Source: Burkholderiales bacterium PBB2 (GTDB lineage Bacteria; Pseudomonadota; Gammaproteobacteria; Burkholderiales; Burkholderiaceae_C). From it: DNA of 64,000 nt. Below the pieces are notes generated by a model. It made no database searches, was not told where the DNA came from, and saw only the letters and a list, made by a program, of their open reading frames with translations. The first letter of the stretch is position 1. Every line of letters begins with the position of its first letter. The DNA is taken from contig NKIM01000026.1 in NCBI GenBank assembly GCA_002255955.1, positions 1-64,000 on the forward strand, written 5' to 3'. This document shows positions 35,516-45,409 of the stretch, in pieces. A program made the translations under genes and the position numbers.

Positions 35516-35944
35516 ATGGGAATGAACGTCGGATCTTCTTCCGGCGATGATGAAGTGGTCTCAACCATCAACACCACGCCCCTCGTGGACGTGATGTTGG
35601 TGCTGTTGATCATCTTCCTCATCACCATCCCGGCGGTGGTCAGCACGGTCAAGGTTGAGCTTCCTAAGGAAACCAACGTCGTCCGCGTGACCAAGCCGGA
35701 GAACATTGATATCTCGGTCACCAAGAGCGGCGAGATCTACTGGAACACGACCCTGGTGCCTGATGTCGATGCCCTGGTGCAGCGTCTGGGCAAGGTGGCG
35801 GTGCTGAATCCGCAGCCTGAGGTGCATGTTCGTGGCGATGACAAGTCGCGCTACGAATCCGTGGGCCGTGTGGTTTATGCCTGCCAGCGTGCCGGCATCA
35901 TGAAAGTCAGCTTCGTCACCGAGCCGCCTGCGCGCGGTGGTTGA
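35516..35944 (+). CDS. exbD: ExbD/TolR-family protein 1
   Basis: The protein has 142 residues. The N-terminal cytoplasmic tail GMNVGSSSGDDEVVSTINTT precedes one membrane helix with the proton-path Asp (PLVDVMLVLLIIFLITIP). A periplasmic domain follows (VHVRGDDKSRYESVGRVVYA). It pairs with ExbB. A second exbD follows, beginning with nearly the same GMNVGSSSG tail, so the two arose by duplication. Confidence 0.93.
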   Translation: MGMNVGSSSGDDEVVSTINTTPLVDVMLVLLIIFLITIPAVVSTVKVELPKETNVVRVTKPENIDISVTKSGEIYWNTTLVPDVDALVQRLGKVAVLNPQPEVHVRGDDKSRYESVGRVVYACQRAGIMKVSFVTEPPARGG

Positions 35945-35961
35945 AGCGAGGAGCGAATAGC

Positions 35962-36396
35962 ATGGGAATGAATGTAGGTAGCTCCTCCGGTGGCGACGAG
36001 CCCGAAGTCATGATGGACGTCAACACCACGCCGTTGATCGACGTGATGTTGGTGCTGATCGTGATGCTGATCATCACGATCCCGATCCAGCTGCATTCGG
36101 TGAATCTGGATATGCCTCCGCCTGCTCCGCCGATCGAGAATCCGAAAGAGCCGGTGATTCACACGGTGTTGATTGACTTTGATGGCAAGGTGTATTGGGA
36201 TGAAAACGAAATGCCCAATCACCAGGCCGTAGAAGCGAAGCTGGCTGAAGTTGCTGCTGAGGCAGACCAAGCCGAAGTGCACATCAAGCCCAACAAGCTG
36301 GCCGAATACGGCGCCGTGGCAGCCGTCATGGCTTCCGCTCAGCGACTGGGTGTCAAGAAGATGGGCATGGTCGGCAACGAACAGTACGTCAAGTGA
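35962..36396 (+). CDS. ExbD/TolR-family protein 2
   Basis: The protein has 144 residues from the ATG at 35962 (GGAGCG upstream); a TTG start overlapping the previous gene is less likely. It has the same architecture as its neighbour: a GMNVGSSSGGDEPEVMMDVN tail, a membrane helix with the conserved Asp (PLIDVMLVLIVMLIITIP), and a periplasmic domain (AEVHIKPNKLAEYGAVAAVM). Two ExbD copies in a TonB operon are known from Xanthomonas and other bacteria, where the second can be dispensable for iron but needed for other functions. Confidence 0.9.
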   Translation: MGMNVGSSSGGDEPEVMMDVNTTPLIDVMLVLIVMLIITIPIQLHSVNLDMPPPAPPIENPKEPVIHTVLIDFDGKVYWDENEMPNHQAVEAKLAEVAAEADQAEVHIKPNKLAEYGAVAAVMASAQRLGVKKMGMVGNEQYVK

Positions 36397-36433
36397 GACG
36401 GCGCAAGCCGTGAACTGAGACGACAAAAGAACA

Positions 36434-36468
36434 GCGCGCCGTCCGTCAAGGGCGGCGCGTTTTTTTTC
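36434..36468 (+). terminator. Terminator after the second exbD
   Basis: A GC-rich hairpin (GCGCGCCGTCC-GTCAA-GGGCGGCGCG) is followed by eight T. It separates the TonB/Exb unit from the TPR gene 20 bases later, possibly with partial read-through. Confidence 0.8.
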
Positions 36469-36487
36469 GCAAAGAGGGTAGAAGACG

Positions 36488-37741
36488 ATGAAGATCAGGA
36501 CATTGGCCTCGGTTGCTATTGGCGCCATGGCGTTTGTGTTGGGCAGCGCCCCCCAAGGCGAACTGGGCTTTGTGCAAGCCCATGCTCAGGCTGAGGGCGT
36601 GCGTCCTCAGGTGGGCAAGGCGCTGAAAGATGCCGTCGCCTTGATCAAGTCCGGCAAGTACAAGGACGCCCTGGCCAAGGTGCACGAGGCAGAAGCCGTC
36701 AGCGGCCGCAACGCCACCGAGAACTACAACATCGAAGCGATGCGCATGGCCGCCGCTTCGGGTGCAGGCGACACCGATTCCATGGTCAAGGCTTTTGAAG
36801 CCCTGAAGGCCAGCGGCAAGCTGTCGGGCGCCGAACAGCTGCGCTACATCGAATCGATCGCAGGCACCTACCTGCGTAACAAGGACAACGCCCGCGCTCT
36901 GACCTGGGCGCAGCGCTACTTCAAGGAAGGCGGCAACAGCCCCACCATGAAGCAGGTCCTGACCTCGGCGCAGTTCAATTCCGGCGACATGGGTTCCATC
37001 ATCAAGGACACCGAGGCCGAGATTGCTGCCGATGAGAAGGCGGGTCGTACGCCTTCGCAGGACAAGCTGAACCTCCTGCTGAGTGCCGCCATCCGTCAGA
37101 AGGACGGCAATGCCGAGCAATTGGCCATTGCCAAGCTGCTGAACTACTACCCCCGCAAGGAGCTGTGGACTCAGGTGCTGTCGGGCATCCAGAGCAAGAA
37201 GGGCTTCTCGGACCGCTTTGCCTTGGACGTTTACCGCTTGAAGCTGGCCACCGGCAACTTGAAGGATGCCAACGACTACATGGAAATGGCTCAGCTGGCG
37301 GCTCAAGCTGGCTTCCCTGAAGAAGGTAAGCAGGTCGTGGACAAGGGCTTTGCCGCCAACGTCCTGGGTCAAGGCAAGGAAGGTGAGCGTCACAAGCGCC
37401 TGAATGACCTGATGGTTAAGCGCATTGGCGAAGCCAAGGCTGCGCTGCCTGAGGTGGAGAAGACCGCTCAGGCCGCCAAGGACGGCAACGCCCTGGTGTC
37501 CCTGGGTCTGGCTACCGCGTTCCGCGGCGATGCAGCCAAGGGTGTCAAGTACATCGAGCAAGGCATCGAGAAGGGCAATCTGGCTCGCCCGGATGATGCC
37601 AAGCTCTACCTGGGTCTGGCCCAGTCCATGGCCGGAGATGCATCCAAAGCGCAATCCACCTGGCGCTCGGTCAAGGGCACGGACGGCTCGGCCGATCTGG
37701 CTCGTCTGTGGGGCATCCACACCCGCAGCGCCAAGCGCTGA
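36488..37741 (+). CDS. Exported TPR-type repeat protein
   Basis: The protein has 417 residues with a signal peptide (TLASVAIGAMAFVLGSAP, cut near AHAQA). The rest is helical repeats of TPR type (ALIKSGKYKDALAKVHEAEA; YLRNKDNARALTWAQRYFKE; GDASKAQSTWRSVKG). It is probably periplasmic and involved in protein-protein contact. Its place behind tonB-exbB-exbD-exbD suggests a link to TonB-driven transport, but no partner can be named. A terminator precedes it and another follows. Confidence 0.8.
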   Translation: MKIRTLASVAIGAMAFVLGSAPQGELGFVQAHAQAEGVRPQVGKALKDAVALIKSGKYKDALAKVHEAEAVSGRNATENYNIEAMRMAAASGAGDTDSMVKAFEALKASGKLSGAEQLRYIESIAGTYLRNKDNARALTWAQRYFKEGGNSPTMKQVLTSAQFNSGDMGSIIKDTEAEIAADEKAGRTPSQDKLNLLLSAAIRQKDGNAEQLAIAKLLNYYPRKELWTQVLSGIQSKKGFSDRFALDVYRLKLATGNLKDANDYMEMAQLAAQAGFPEEGKQVVDKGFAANVLGQGKEGERHKRLNDLMVKRIGEAKAALPEVEKTAQAAKDGNALVSLGLATAFRGDAAKGVKYIEQGIEKGNLARPDDAKLYLGLAQSMAGDASKAQSTWRSVKGTDGSADLARLWGIHTRSAKR

Positions 37742-37811
37742 TCTCGCGCTTCTTGTTGCCTCGCTGTCGCTCAGGCCGGACTTCGGTCGCTTGAGCGAGA
37801 GCACCGTCAAG

Positions 37812-37846
37812 AAAAAGGGCCCTGGCTTTGCGCCAGGGCCCTTTTT
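37812..37846. terminator. Bidirectional terminator between the TPR and SDR genes
   Basis: AAAAAGGGCCCTGGC-TTTGC-GCCAGGGCCCTTTTT: 15-bp stem with T-runs in both directions, between two convergent genes. Confidence 0.9.
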
Positions 37847-37895
37847 GCTTGTGCGGTGCCGTAGCGCTCCCGCAACTTGCCGCTGAATTTCCGGC

Positions 37896-38654
37896 TTACT
37901 TCGGTGCCAGGCGGATGGCGCCGTCCAGGCGAATCACTTCGCCGTTCAGCATCTCGTTGGTGATGATCTGGTGCACCAGCTTGGCGTAGTCGGCGGGCGT
38001 ACCCAGGCGCGAAGGGAAGGGCACGCCAGCGGCCAGTGCGTCCTGCACCTCTTGCGGCATGCCGAAGAGCATGGGCGTGCCAAAGATGCCGGGAGCGATG
38101 GTCATGTTGCGGATGCCGTTGCGGGCCAGATCGCGTGCGATGGGCAGGGTCATGCCGACCACGCCGCCCTTGGATGCCGCGTAGGCGGCTTGGCCGATCT
38201 GACCGTCGTAGGCCGCGACCGAGGCGGTCGAGATTAGCACGCCGCGCTCGCCGGTGGGCTCGGGATCGTTCTTGCTCATGGCCTCGGCGGCCAGGCGGAT
38301 CATGTTGAAGCTGCCGATCAGATTGACCGTGATGGTCTTGCTGAACAAGGCCAGGGCGTGGGCGCCGTCCTTGCCGACGGTCTTGGCGGCCGGGGCAATG
38401 CCGGCGCAGTTGACCAGGCCGAAAAGCTTGCCCAGGCTCAGGGCCTTGGCGACCACGGCCTGGCCGTCGGCTTCCTGGCTGACGTCGGCCTTGACGAAGG
38501 CGCCGCCCAGCTCGGCCGCGACGGCCTCGCCACGCTCGACCTGCAGGTCGGCAATCACGACCTTGGCGCCGTGCGCCGTCAGCATGCGTGCCGTGCCTTC
38601 ACCGAGGCCCGAAGCGCCGCCGGTGACGATGAAAACCTTGCCTGCGATGTCCAT
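37896..38654 (-). CDS. Short-chain dehydrogenase (3-hydroxyacyl-CoA dehydrogenase type II-like)
   Basis: The protein has 252 residues from the ATG at 38654 ([23 protein letters not shown] 7 bases upstream). It has the NAD-binding [12 protein letters not shown] and the Asp in VIADLQ that favours NAD. NCAGIAP follows, then the catalytic Ser ([11 protein letters not shown]), Tyr and Lys (YAASKGG). The overall sequence, including [20 protein letters not shown] and [15 protein letters not shown], is typical of the HSD17B10/FadB2x group that oxidises 3-hydroxyacyl-CoA or related alcohols in fatty-acid or branched-chain degradation. Confidence 0.9.
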   Translation of the reverse strand: MDIAGKVFIVTGGASGLGEGTARMLTAHGAKVVIADLQVERGEAVAAELGGAFVKADVSQEADGQAVVAKALSLGKLFGLVNCAGIAPAAKTVGKDGAHALALFSKTITVNLIGSFNMIRLAAEAMSKNDPEPTGERGVLISTASVAAYDGQIGQAAYAASKGGVVGMTLPIARDLARNGIRNMTIAPGIFGTPMLFGMPQEVQDALAAGVPFPSRLGTPADYAKLVHQIITNEMLNGEVIRLDGAIRLAPK

Positions 38655-38711
38655 GTTCAATCCTTTGAAAGAAGGGTTGGTTGACGTTGACGTAAACGTC
38701 AATTATTGGTC

Positions 38712-38738
38712 AAAAGAAAGCCGCATTGAAGCGGCTTT
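38712..38738 (-). terminator. Terminator after adk
   Basis: On the minus strand AAAGCCGC-TTCAAT-GCGGCTTT is followed by CTTTTG, 20 bases after the adk stop. Confidence 0.75.
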
Positions 38739-38757
38739 GTTCGAGAAGGAAAAATGC

Positions 38758-39483
<726 letters not shown>

Positions 39484-39565
39484 CTACGCCAGACTGACGC
39501 AAACCCCGCTTGTTGTCTCAACGTAACCCCGGGCTTCGCAGGAGCCGGGCCTCTATGCCCGCGCT

Positions 39566-40345
39566 TCAGTTGGCGGCCTGGGCGCGAAACACGGCGCGCA
39601 CGCGCTCCAGGTCTTCCGGGGTGTCGACGCCCGGGCCGGGGCGCTCGGCGCTCAAGTGCACCGCGATGCGCTCGCCGTGCCAGAGCACGCGCAGCTGTTC
39701 CAGCGATTCGATCTGTTCCAGCGGGCTGACCTCCAGCTGCGGGAAGCGGCGCAGAAAACCGGCCAGATAGCCGTAGAGCCCGACATGGCGCAAGGCCGAG
39801 CCGGGCCGGGCGCGCGCCACACCTGCGGCCTGGCCGTCGCGCCAGAAGGGAATGTGGGCGCGCGAGAAGTACAGCGCCAGGCCGTTCTTGTCGGTCACGA
39901 CCTTGACCACATTCGGGTTGGCGAACTCGGCCTGGCCTTCGGGTGTGTCGTCCAGCCCATGGGCCACCGTGCTCATCACGCATTCGGGTCGCTGGCGCAG
40001 CAACTCGGCGCAGGCGTCGATCATGGCCGGCTCGATCAGCGGCTCGTCGCCCTGCACATTGACGACCAAGTCCTGGCCGTCCAGGCCCAGCAGCTCGCAG
40101 GCCTCGGCCAGACGGTCGCTGCCCGAGACATGGTCCGCACGGGTCAGCACCGCCTCAATGCCATGGGCGGCACAGGCGTGCAGCACCTCGGGCGCGTCAC
40201 TGGCCACCACCACACGGCTGGCGCGCGACTGGGCGGCGCGCTGGGCCACGCGCACGATCATGGGCAGGCCCTCGATATCGGCCAGCGGCTTGTTGGGCAG
40301 GCGGGTGGAGGCCAGCCGAGCCGGCACGATGACGGTGAAGCTCAT
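39566..40345 (-). CDS. kdsB: CMP-KDO synthetase (3-deoxy-manno-octulosonate cytidylyltransferase)
   Basis: The protein has 259 residues. It activates KDO with CTP for lipopolysaccharide inner core. Motifs: [31 protein letters not shown] with the metal Asp, and [18 protein letters not shown]; the end has [20 protein letters not shown]. Its ATG overlaps the stop of the Trm112-like gene by four bases (ATGA). Confidence 0.97.
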   Translation of the reverse strand: MSFTVIVPARLASTRLPNKPLADIEGLPMIVRVAQRAAQSRASRVVVASDAPEVLHACAAHGIEAVLTRADHVSGSDRLAEACELLGLDGQDLVVNVQGDEPLIEPAMIDACAELLRQRPECVMSTVAHGLDDTPEGQAEFANPNVVKVVTDKNGLALYFSRAHIPFWRDGQAAGVARARPGSALRHVGLYGYLAGFLRRFPQLEVSPLEQIESLEQLRVLWHGERIAVHLSAERPGPGVDTPEDLERVRAVFRAQAAN

Positions 40346-40548
40346 AGGGCGGCAGGCTTGTGGCTCTCAGCGTCCGGGTCGTAGGCGCGCGCCTCGTTTT
40401 CCAGCATCACGGGGATGCCATCGCGCACCGGGAAGGCCAGGCGGTCGGCATGGCAAATCAGCTCGCGGCCGCCATCGGGGCTGCGCAGATGTTCCAGCGG
40501 ACCTTTGCACAAGGGGCAGACCAACATTTCCAACAAGCGGTTATCCAT
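40342..40548 (-). CDS. Trm112/YcaR-family protein
   Basis: The protein has 68 residues from the ATG at 40548 ([20 protein letters not shown]). The pattern CPLCKGPL...ELIC...[12 protein letters not shown] is that of the Trm112/UPF0434 family, small zinc-ribbon-like proteins that in eukaryotes activate methyltransferases. Only three of the four ribbon Cys are kept. Its location between lpxK and kdsB is the standard proteobacterial order. An ATG two codons earlier is possible. Confidence 0.9.
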   Translation of the reverse strand: MDNRLLEMLVCPLCKGPLEHLRSPDGGRELICHADRLAFPVRDGIPVMLENEARAYDPDAESHKPAAL

Positions 40549-40608
40549 CGTCATCCCCATCTTCAACTGCAGTGCATCGTTCATCAATGATTCGTTCAGC
40601 CGTGCCAA

Positions 40609-41742
40609 CTAGGCCGCGGCGGTGGCCAGGCCCAGGGTGTTCAATCGCTCTTGCAAGGCTTGCGCAAAGGCGGCTTCGGGGCGGAAGTCTAGCGCCACCA
40701 CCCAGATGCGCGGGCCGCCTGCGGTGCTCGCCTCGCTGGGGCGCAGTTTGACCGCGTCCTTTTCGGTCACCAACAGATCACCCGGTTCGGCGCCCCAGGG
40801 GCGCTCGGCGAAGTCGTAGTGGTCGGGCAGGGCGTGGCGCGCTTGCAGCGTCAAGCCGCAGGCCTCCAGCATGTCAAAAAAGCGCGCCGGCTGGGCCATG
40901 CCGGCCGCAGCGGCCAGGGGGCGCCCGCGCAAGGCTTGGAGGTGTTTGAGCTGCGCCGGCTTGCCGGCCCACCAGTCCTGCAATGACACCGCACCTGCAA
41001 GTGCGCGCTGGGTCAGAAAACCGGGCAGCGCGGTGCTCGGCCGATCGGCGTTGTACAACACCAGGTGGTCCGGCGGCAGCTGTGCCTGAAAGGGCTGACG
41101 CAGCGGGCCGGCCGGCAAGACATGGCCATTGCCAATGCCGCGGCTGTCGAAGACCAGGATCGAGAGCGCGCGCGGCAGGCGGCCATGCTGCAGGCCGTCA
41201 TCGCTGATCAGCACCTGCAGTTCCGGATGGGCCTGCAGCAGCGCGTGTGCGGCGGCCACCCGGTCGCGGCCCACGGCCACGGGCACGCCGCTGCGCAAAT
41301 GGATCAGCAAGGGCTCATCGCCGACTTGGCGGGCGGCACTGTCACGTTGCACCAGAGCCACCGCATCGTCCTCACGCCCGTAGCCGCGAGAGACCACGCC
41401 GGCCCGGATCCCCCAGCCCTGCAAGAGCTGCAGCAGGGCCAGGGTGGTGGGCGTCTTGCCGGCGCCGCCGACGATCCAATTGCCCACCACGATCACCGGC
41501 ACGGGCAGGGTTTCGGGCTTCAGGAGGCCCAGCTGGTAGAGCAGGCTGCGGCCGGCCCAGAGCAGGCGGTAGAGGCTCGAGAGGGGCAGCATGCTGGCGG
41601 AGAGGGCGCCACCCGTGAGCCACTGCGCTTGCAGGGTCTGCGCCAGGGACGGAGACAAAGGCTGGGGCAGGGGCCGGGGCAAGGGCGCCGGCGGGCGCGG
41701 CGCGCCGGCGGGCGGCGCGGACGGTTCTTGCTCAGCGGCCAT
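40609..41742 (-). CDS. lpxK: Tetraacyldisaccharide 4'-kinase
   Basis: The protein has 377 residues from the ATG at 41742, overlapping the exbD stop by one base (TGATG). It phosphorylates the lipid A precursor at the 4' position on the inner membrane. P-loop GNWIVGGAGKTPTTLALLQL; VVSRGYGRED; the metal/ATP Asp-His in DEPLLIHLRSG; SDDGLQHGRLPRALSILVFD; C-terminal VTEKDAVKLRP. The N-terminus has a 40-residue Pro-rich extension (PPAGAPRPPAPLPRPLPQPL) before the membrane-associated helix, longer than usual. Confidence 0.96.
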   Translation of the reverse strand: MAAEQEPSAPPAGAPRPPAPLPRPLPQPLSPSLAQTLQAQWLTGGALSASMLPLSSLYRLLWAGRSLLYQLGLLKPETLPVPVIVVGNWIVGGAGKTPTTLALLQLLQGWGIRAGVVSRGYGREDDAVALVQRDSAARQVGDEPLLIHLRSGVPVAVGRDRVAAAHALLQAHPELQVLISDDGLQHGRLPRALSILVFDSRGIGNGHVLPAGPLRQPFQAQLPPDHLVLYNADRPSTALPGFLTQRALAGAVSLQDWWAGKPAQLKHLQALRGRPLAAAAGMAQPARFFDMLEACGLTLQARHALPDHYDFAERPWGAEPGDLLVTEKDAVKLRPSEASTAGGPRIWVVALDFRPEAAFAQALQERLNTLGLATAAA

Positions 41743-42158
41743 CACTGGCCGCTGGTTTGCGCGGCGAAGGTCAGGCGGGACAAGCCAGCGCGGCGCGCCG
41801 CGTCCATCACATTCACCACCGATTGGTGGGCGGCCGAGGCATCGGCGGACACGATCACCATGGTCTCGGGCCGGCCCTGGCTGGCCTGGGTCAGCGAGGC
41901 GGTCAGCAACTCCACCGTGCGGCCTTCCACCGCCTGGCCGTTGATCACGTAGCGGCCATCGGCCGAGACGGCGATGATGATTTCCTGCGGCCGCTCCTTG
42001 AGCTGCTCGGAATTGGCCACCGGCAGCGCGATCTGCAGCTCGGTGAACTTCGAGTAGGTGGTGGACAGCATCAGGAAGATGAGGACCACCAGCAGCACGT
42101 CGATGAAGGGGATCAGATTGATCTCCGGCTCTTCGCTGCGGCGCTGTCTGAATTTCAT
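41742..42158 (-). CDS. ExbD/TolR-family protein beside lpxK
   Basis: The protein has 138 residues: a basic N-terminus (KFRQRRSEEPEINLIPFIDV), a single membrane helix with the conserved Asp (LIPFIDVLLVVLIFLML), and a periplasmic domain (VIVSADASAAHQSVVNVMDA). It pairs with the ExbB-type protein encoded 21 bases upstream. In betaproteobacteria this exbB-exbD pair precedes lpxK at the place where msbA stands in enterics. Confidence 0.93.
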   Translation of the reverse strand: MKFRQRRSEEPEINLIPFIDVLLVVLIFLMLSTTYSKFTELQIALPVANSEQLKERPQEIIIAVSADGRYVINGQAVEGRTVELLTASLTQASQGRPETMVIVSADASAAHQSVVNVMDAARRAGLSRLTFAAQTSGQ

Positions 42159-42179
42159 CGTGGCAACTCCGGCGCGGCC

Positions 42180-42803
42180 TCAGGCCGTGTAGCGCTGCAG
42201 CTGGCTCAGCAGGCGCTCGCTGCTTTGCTCCAGCTCCAGCACATACTCTTCCACGCGGCCACGGAAGTAGCGGTAGAACATCAGCGAGGGAATCGCCACC
42301 ATCAGGCCGAAGGCGGTGTTGTAGAGGGCGATGGAGATGCCATGCGCCATCTGCGCCGGATTGCCACCGCCAGGTGTCTGGCTGCCGAAGATCTCGATCA
42401 TGCCGACCACCGTGCCCAGCAGGCCCAGCAGGGGCGCGGCCGTGGCGATGGTGCCCAGGGTGTTGAGGTAGCGTTCGAGCTGATGGATGGCGCGGCGGCC
42501 GGCCAGCTCGAAGACCTGGCGCAGTTTCGCTTCGGCCATCTGCGGCTCCAGCGTCACGGCGCGCAGGCCCGAGGCCAGCAGCTCGCCCAGCAGGGAATGC
42601 TCGGCCAGGCGGTTGACCATATCGGGTGTGGGCAGGGACTGGCTGCTGATGCCGAGCACTTCATCGAGCAGGCGGGGCGGCACGATGCGGCTGCGGCGCA
42701 GGCTGGAGAAGCGCTCGATGACCAGGGCCAGGGCAATAACGGAACAGATCAGCAGGGGCCAAATCGGCCATCCGGCGGCTTGTATGATCGAAAACAAAGA
42801 CAA
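42180..42803 (-). CDS. MotA/TolQ/ExbB proton channel family protein
   Basis: The protein has 207 residues with three membrane helices: GWPIWPLLICSVIALALVIE near the start, NTLGTIATAAPLLGLLGTVV, and GISIALYNTAFGLMVAIPSL. It forms a proton-conducting complex with the downstream ExbD-type protein. Unlike the exbB at 34657 it has no signal peptide or extension. First gene of the exbB-exbD-lpxK-trm112-kdsB unit. Confidence 0.93.
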   Translation of the reverse strand: MSLFSIIQAAGWPIWPLLICSVIALALVIERFSSLRRSRIVPPRLLDEVLGISSQSLPTPDMVNRLAEHSLLGELLASGLRAVTLEPQMAEAKLRQVFELAGRRAIHQLERYLNTLGTIATAAPLLGLLGTVVGMIEIFGSQTPGGGNPAQMAHGISIALYNTAFGLMVAIPSLMFYRYFRGRVEEYVLELEQSSERLLSQLQRYTA

Positions 42804-43208
42804 CCCCTGTCGTTGAGTGCTGCGATTGCGGAAAAACCTGTCGCGGGGCGGTGCCCTGGTGGAGCCCCTCGCGATTGCGGGCGATTATGGCCCGAAGCGC
42901 GGGGCTTTCAAGCGAGCCTGGGGTTGACCATCAGTTGCCGTGCGCGCTGCGTGGCGGGCGGTGAAAATCGGCGCCGAACACTCATCCACTTTCGCTGTGG
43001 ATAACTTTGTGGGCAAGCTGAGTTTTCATGCCGCCAGGGCCCGAAAATCCAGGCTCCGGGCTAAGTTGCCTCATTCTTAAGCAGAAAAAACACTTGAAAA
43101 ACAAGCGCTTGTGTGCGTATGACGGCGGCGTGACGGGCTCGACTTCCGGCCGGTCCATGATTGCGCTCGCTGTGGAGTTCTCGGCCGCTCTGAGCGAAAG
43201 GGCGACGC
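42804..43208. other. Divergent intergenic region, promoters of exbB and xseA
   Basis: About 400 bp between two divergent genes. No gene or RNA is supported. Promoters for both directions must lie here but none stands out. Confidence 0.4.
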
Positions 43209-44519
43209 ATGTTTGACCGCTCCAGCGGCCCGCCGCAGCGCGTGGTCTGGGGTGTGCAGGCCTTGCTGACGGCGGTCAGCGACAGCCTGGCCGCGCGCTT
43301 TTCGGTCTGTGTGGTCGGCGGCGAAATCTCCGGCTTCATGCGCGCGGGCAGCGGCCATTGTTATTTCAGCCTCAAGGACTCCAACGGTGCGGGTGCGGTG
43401 CTGCGCTGTGCCATGTTCCGCCGCGCTGCGGGCCTGCTCGACTTTTCGCCGGGGGAGGGCATGTTGGTCGAGCTGCGCGGCAAGGTCACGCTCTACGAGC
43501 CGCGCGGTGAGCTTCAGTTCATCGTCGAGAGCATGCGCCGCGCCGGCGCTGGCGCGCTGTATGAACAATTCCTGCGTCTGAAAGCGCGGCTGGAGGCGCA
43601 AGGCTATTTCGATGCCGACCGCAAACGGCCACTGCCTGTGTTCCCGCGCCGCCTGGGCGTGGTCACCTCGCGCGCGGGGGCGGCCTTGCACGATGTGCTG
43701 ACCGCGCTGGCGCGCCGCGCGCCCCATGTCGAGGTGGTGATCTATCCCTGCCTGGTGCAGGGTGAGCAAGCGCCGCCGCAAATCGTGCGGGCCCTGGAGC
43801 TGGCCAATGAGCGGCACGAGGTGGATGCCCTGCTGTTGGTGCGGGGCGGCGGCTCGCTGGAGGACTTGTGGGCCTTCAACGACGAGCGGGTGGTGCAGGC
43901 CCTGGCGCTCAGTGCCTTGCCGGTGATTTGCGGTGTCGGCCATGAAACCGATGTCACCCTGGCCGATCTGGCTGCGGACTTGCGTGCACCCACGCCGACC
44001 GCCGCGGCCGAGCTGGCCGCGCCCTCGCGCGAGGCACATCTGGAGCGCCTGGCCGCGATCTCCGATGCCCTGAACCGCCGCCTGGAGCAGCGCCTGGACG
44101 GCCTGGCCCAGCGCCTGGACCGCGCGGCCCTGCGCCTGGCCCGGCCGACCGAGGTGCTGACCCGTCAGCGCCGCCGCCTGGCCTTGCTGGCCCAGCGCTG
44201 GGGTCAGGCCTTGCCTCGGGTGCAGGCGGCCGAGGCGCAGCGCCTGGAACATCTGAGCCAGCGCCACCGCCGTGCGGCGCCGCAGCTGCTGCGGGCGCAG
44301 GTGCTGCGGCTCGAGGCCTTGCAGGCCCGGCTGTCGGTCTTGGACCCGCAGCAGGTGCTGGCCCGCGGCTTCGCCTGGCTGGACGATGGCGAGGGCCGGG
44401 CCCTGATCTCGGTGCAGCAGCTGCAGCCGGGCCAGCAGGTCCATGCCGTGCTGGCCGACGGCGAGGCGCAGATGCAGGTGCTGGCGCCCCGGCCCAAGCC
44501 CGCCAAGCCCGCCGCCTGA
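43209..44519 (+). CDS. xseA: Exodeoxyribonuclease VII large subunit
   Basis: The protein has 436 residues. It degrades single-stranded DNA with XseB. An N-terminal OB-fold (FSVCVVGGEISGFMRAGSGH, then CYFSLKDSNGAGAVLRCAMF and LVELRGKVTLYEPRGELQFI) precedes the catalytic region (RLGVVTSRAGAALHDVLTAL; VRGGGSLEDLWAFNDERVV; ICGVGHETDVTLADLAADLR with APTPTAAAELAAP). A long C-terminal coiled coil follows (LNRRLEQRLDGLAQRLDRAA), then an Ala/Pro/Lys tail. xseB is not adjacent. Confidence 0.96.
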   Translation: MFDRSSGPPQRVVWGVQALLTAVSDSLAARFSVCVVGGEISGFMRAGSGHCYFSLKDSNGAGAVLRCAMFRRAAGLLDFSPGEGMLVELRGKVTLYEPRGELQFIVESMRRAGAGALYEQFLRLKARLEAQGYFDADRKRPLPVFPRRLGVVTSRAGAALHDVLTALARRAPHVEVVIYPCLVQGEQAPPQIVRALELANERHEVDALLLVRGGGSLEDLWAFNDERVVQALALSALPVICGVGHETDVTLADLAADLRAPTPTAAAELAAPSREAHLERLAAISDALNRRLEQRLDGLAQRLDRAALRLARPTEVLTRQRRRLALLAQRWGQALPRVQAAEAQRLEHLSQRHRRAAPQLLRAQVLRLEALQARLSVLDPQQVLARGFAWLDDGEGRALISVQQLQPGQQVHAVLADGEAQMQVLAPRPKPAKPAA

Positions 44520-44638
44520 AGGGTTATCACCGCCGCCCCGTCAAAGCCAGCCAAGCTGCCTACAATCGTCCGCAACGCTCAGGCCCCGCCTGCCCGAGCC
44601 CAGCTTTCTTTCTCTCAATACAGCCCTGAGGAGTTGAT

Positions 44639-45220
44639 ATGGAACATCTGTTGCCCGCACTGCCCTATGCCAAGGACGCCCTGGCCCCTCACTACAGCGC
44701 CGAGACGCTGGAGTTCCACCACGGCAAGCATCACAACGCCTACGTGGTCAACCTGAACAATCTGCAAAAGGGCACCGAGTTCGAAGCCCTGAGCCTGGAA
44801 GAGATCGTCAAGAAGTCCAGCGGCCCGATCTACAACAACGCCGCCCAGATCTGGAACCACACCTTCTTCTGGAACTGCATGAAGCCCAATGGCGGCGGCG
44901 CACCGACCGGCGCTCTGGCCGAGGCCATCAACGCCAAGTGGGGCAGCCTGGATGCCTTCAAGGAAGCCTTCACCAAGAGCGCCGTGGGCAACTTTGGTTC
45001 CGGCTGGACCTGGCTGGTGAAGAAGGCCGACGGTTCCCTGGACATCGTCAACACCGGCGCCGCCGGCACGCCTCTGACCACCGCCGACACCGCGCTGCTG
45101 ACCATTGACGTGTGGGAGCATGCCTACTACATCGACTACCGCAATCTGCGCCCCAAGTTCGTGGAGACCTTCCTGAACCATCTGGTGAACTGGGACTTCG
45201 CTCAGGCCAACTTCGCCTGA
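44639..45220 (+). CDS. sodB: Iron superoxide dismutase
   Basis: The protein has 193 residues. It dismutates superoxide in the cytoplasm. Metal ligands: His in [13 protein letters not shown], His in [11 protein letters not shown], Asp and His in [13 protein letters not shown]. Fe-type features include the GSGWTWLV region and AAQIWNH (Gln in the N-terminal half). GAGG lies before the start. Length and sequence are typical of SodB. Confidence 0.96.
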   Translation: MEHLLPALPYAKDALAPHYSAETLEFHHGKHHNAYVVNLNNLQKGTEFEALSLEEIVKKSSGPIYNNAAQIWNHTFFWNCMKPNGGGAPTGALAEAINAKWGSLDAFKEAFTKSAVGNFGSGWTWLVKKADGSLDIVNTGAAGTPLTTADTALLTIDVWEHAYYIDYRNLRPKFVETFLNHLVNWDFAQANFA

Positions 45221-45244
45221 GTCGCTGCTGACGCGTTCTGCCTG

Positions 45245-45272
45245 AAAGGGCCGGCTGGTGCCGGCCCTTTTT
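45245..45272 (+). terminator. Terminator of sodB
   Basis: AAAGGGCCGGC-TGGT-GCCGGCCCTTT followed by TT, 24 bases after the stop. Confidence 0.88.
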
Positions 45273-45347
45273 CATGGTCGTTTGAGAAGCAATTTGAAAA
45301 GTTGGGGGCGACAGCGGGCGCCGATGAAGCAGCTTTGCGACAGGGTC

Positions 45348-45361
45348 TTGATAAATGTCAT
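45348..45361. promoter_or_regulatory. Candidate FNR box upstream of ccoI
   Basis: TTGAT-AAAT-GTCAT differs from the FNR/ANR consensus TTGAT-N4-ATCAA at two positions in the second half. It lies 49 bases before the ATG of ccoI, at the head of the cbb3 oxidase cluster. An FNR-type regulator is encoded 8 kb away. Confidence 0.6.
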
Positions 45362-45409
45362 GACGAGGCAGGGGGTTCGGGCCTAGATTACGAACACGGC
45401 AGCCGAACC

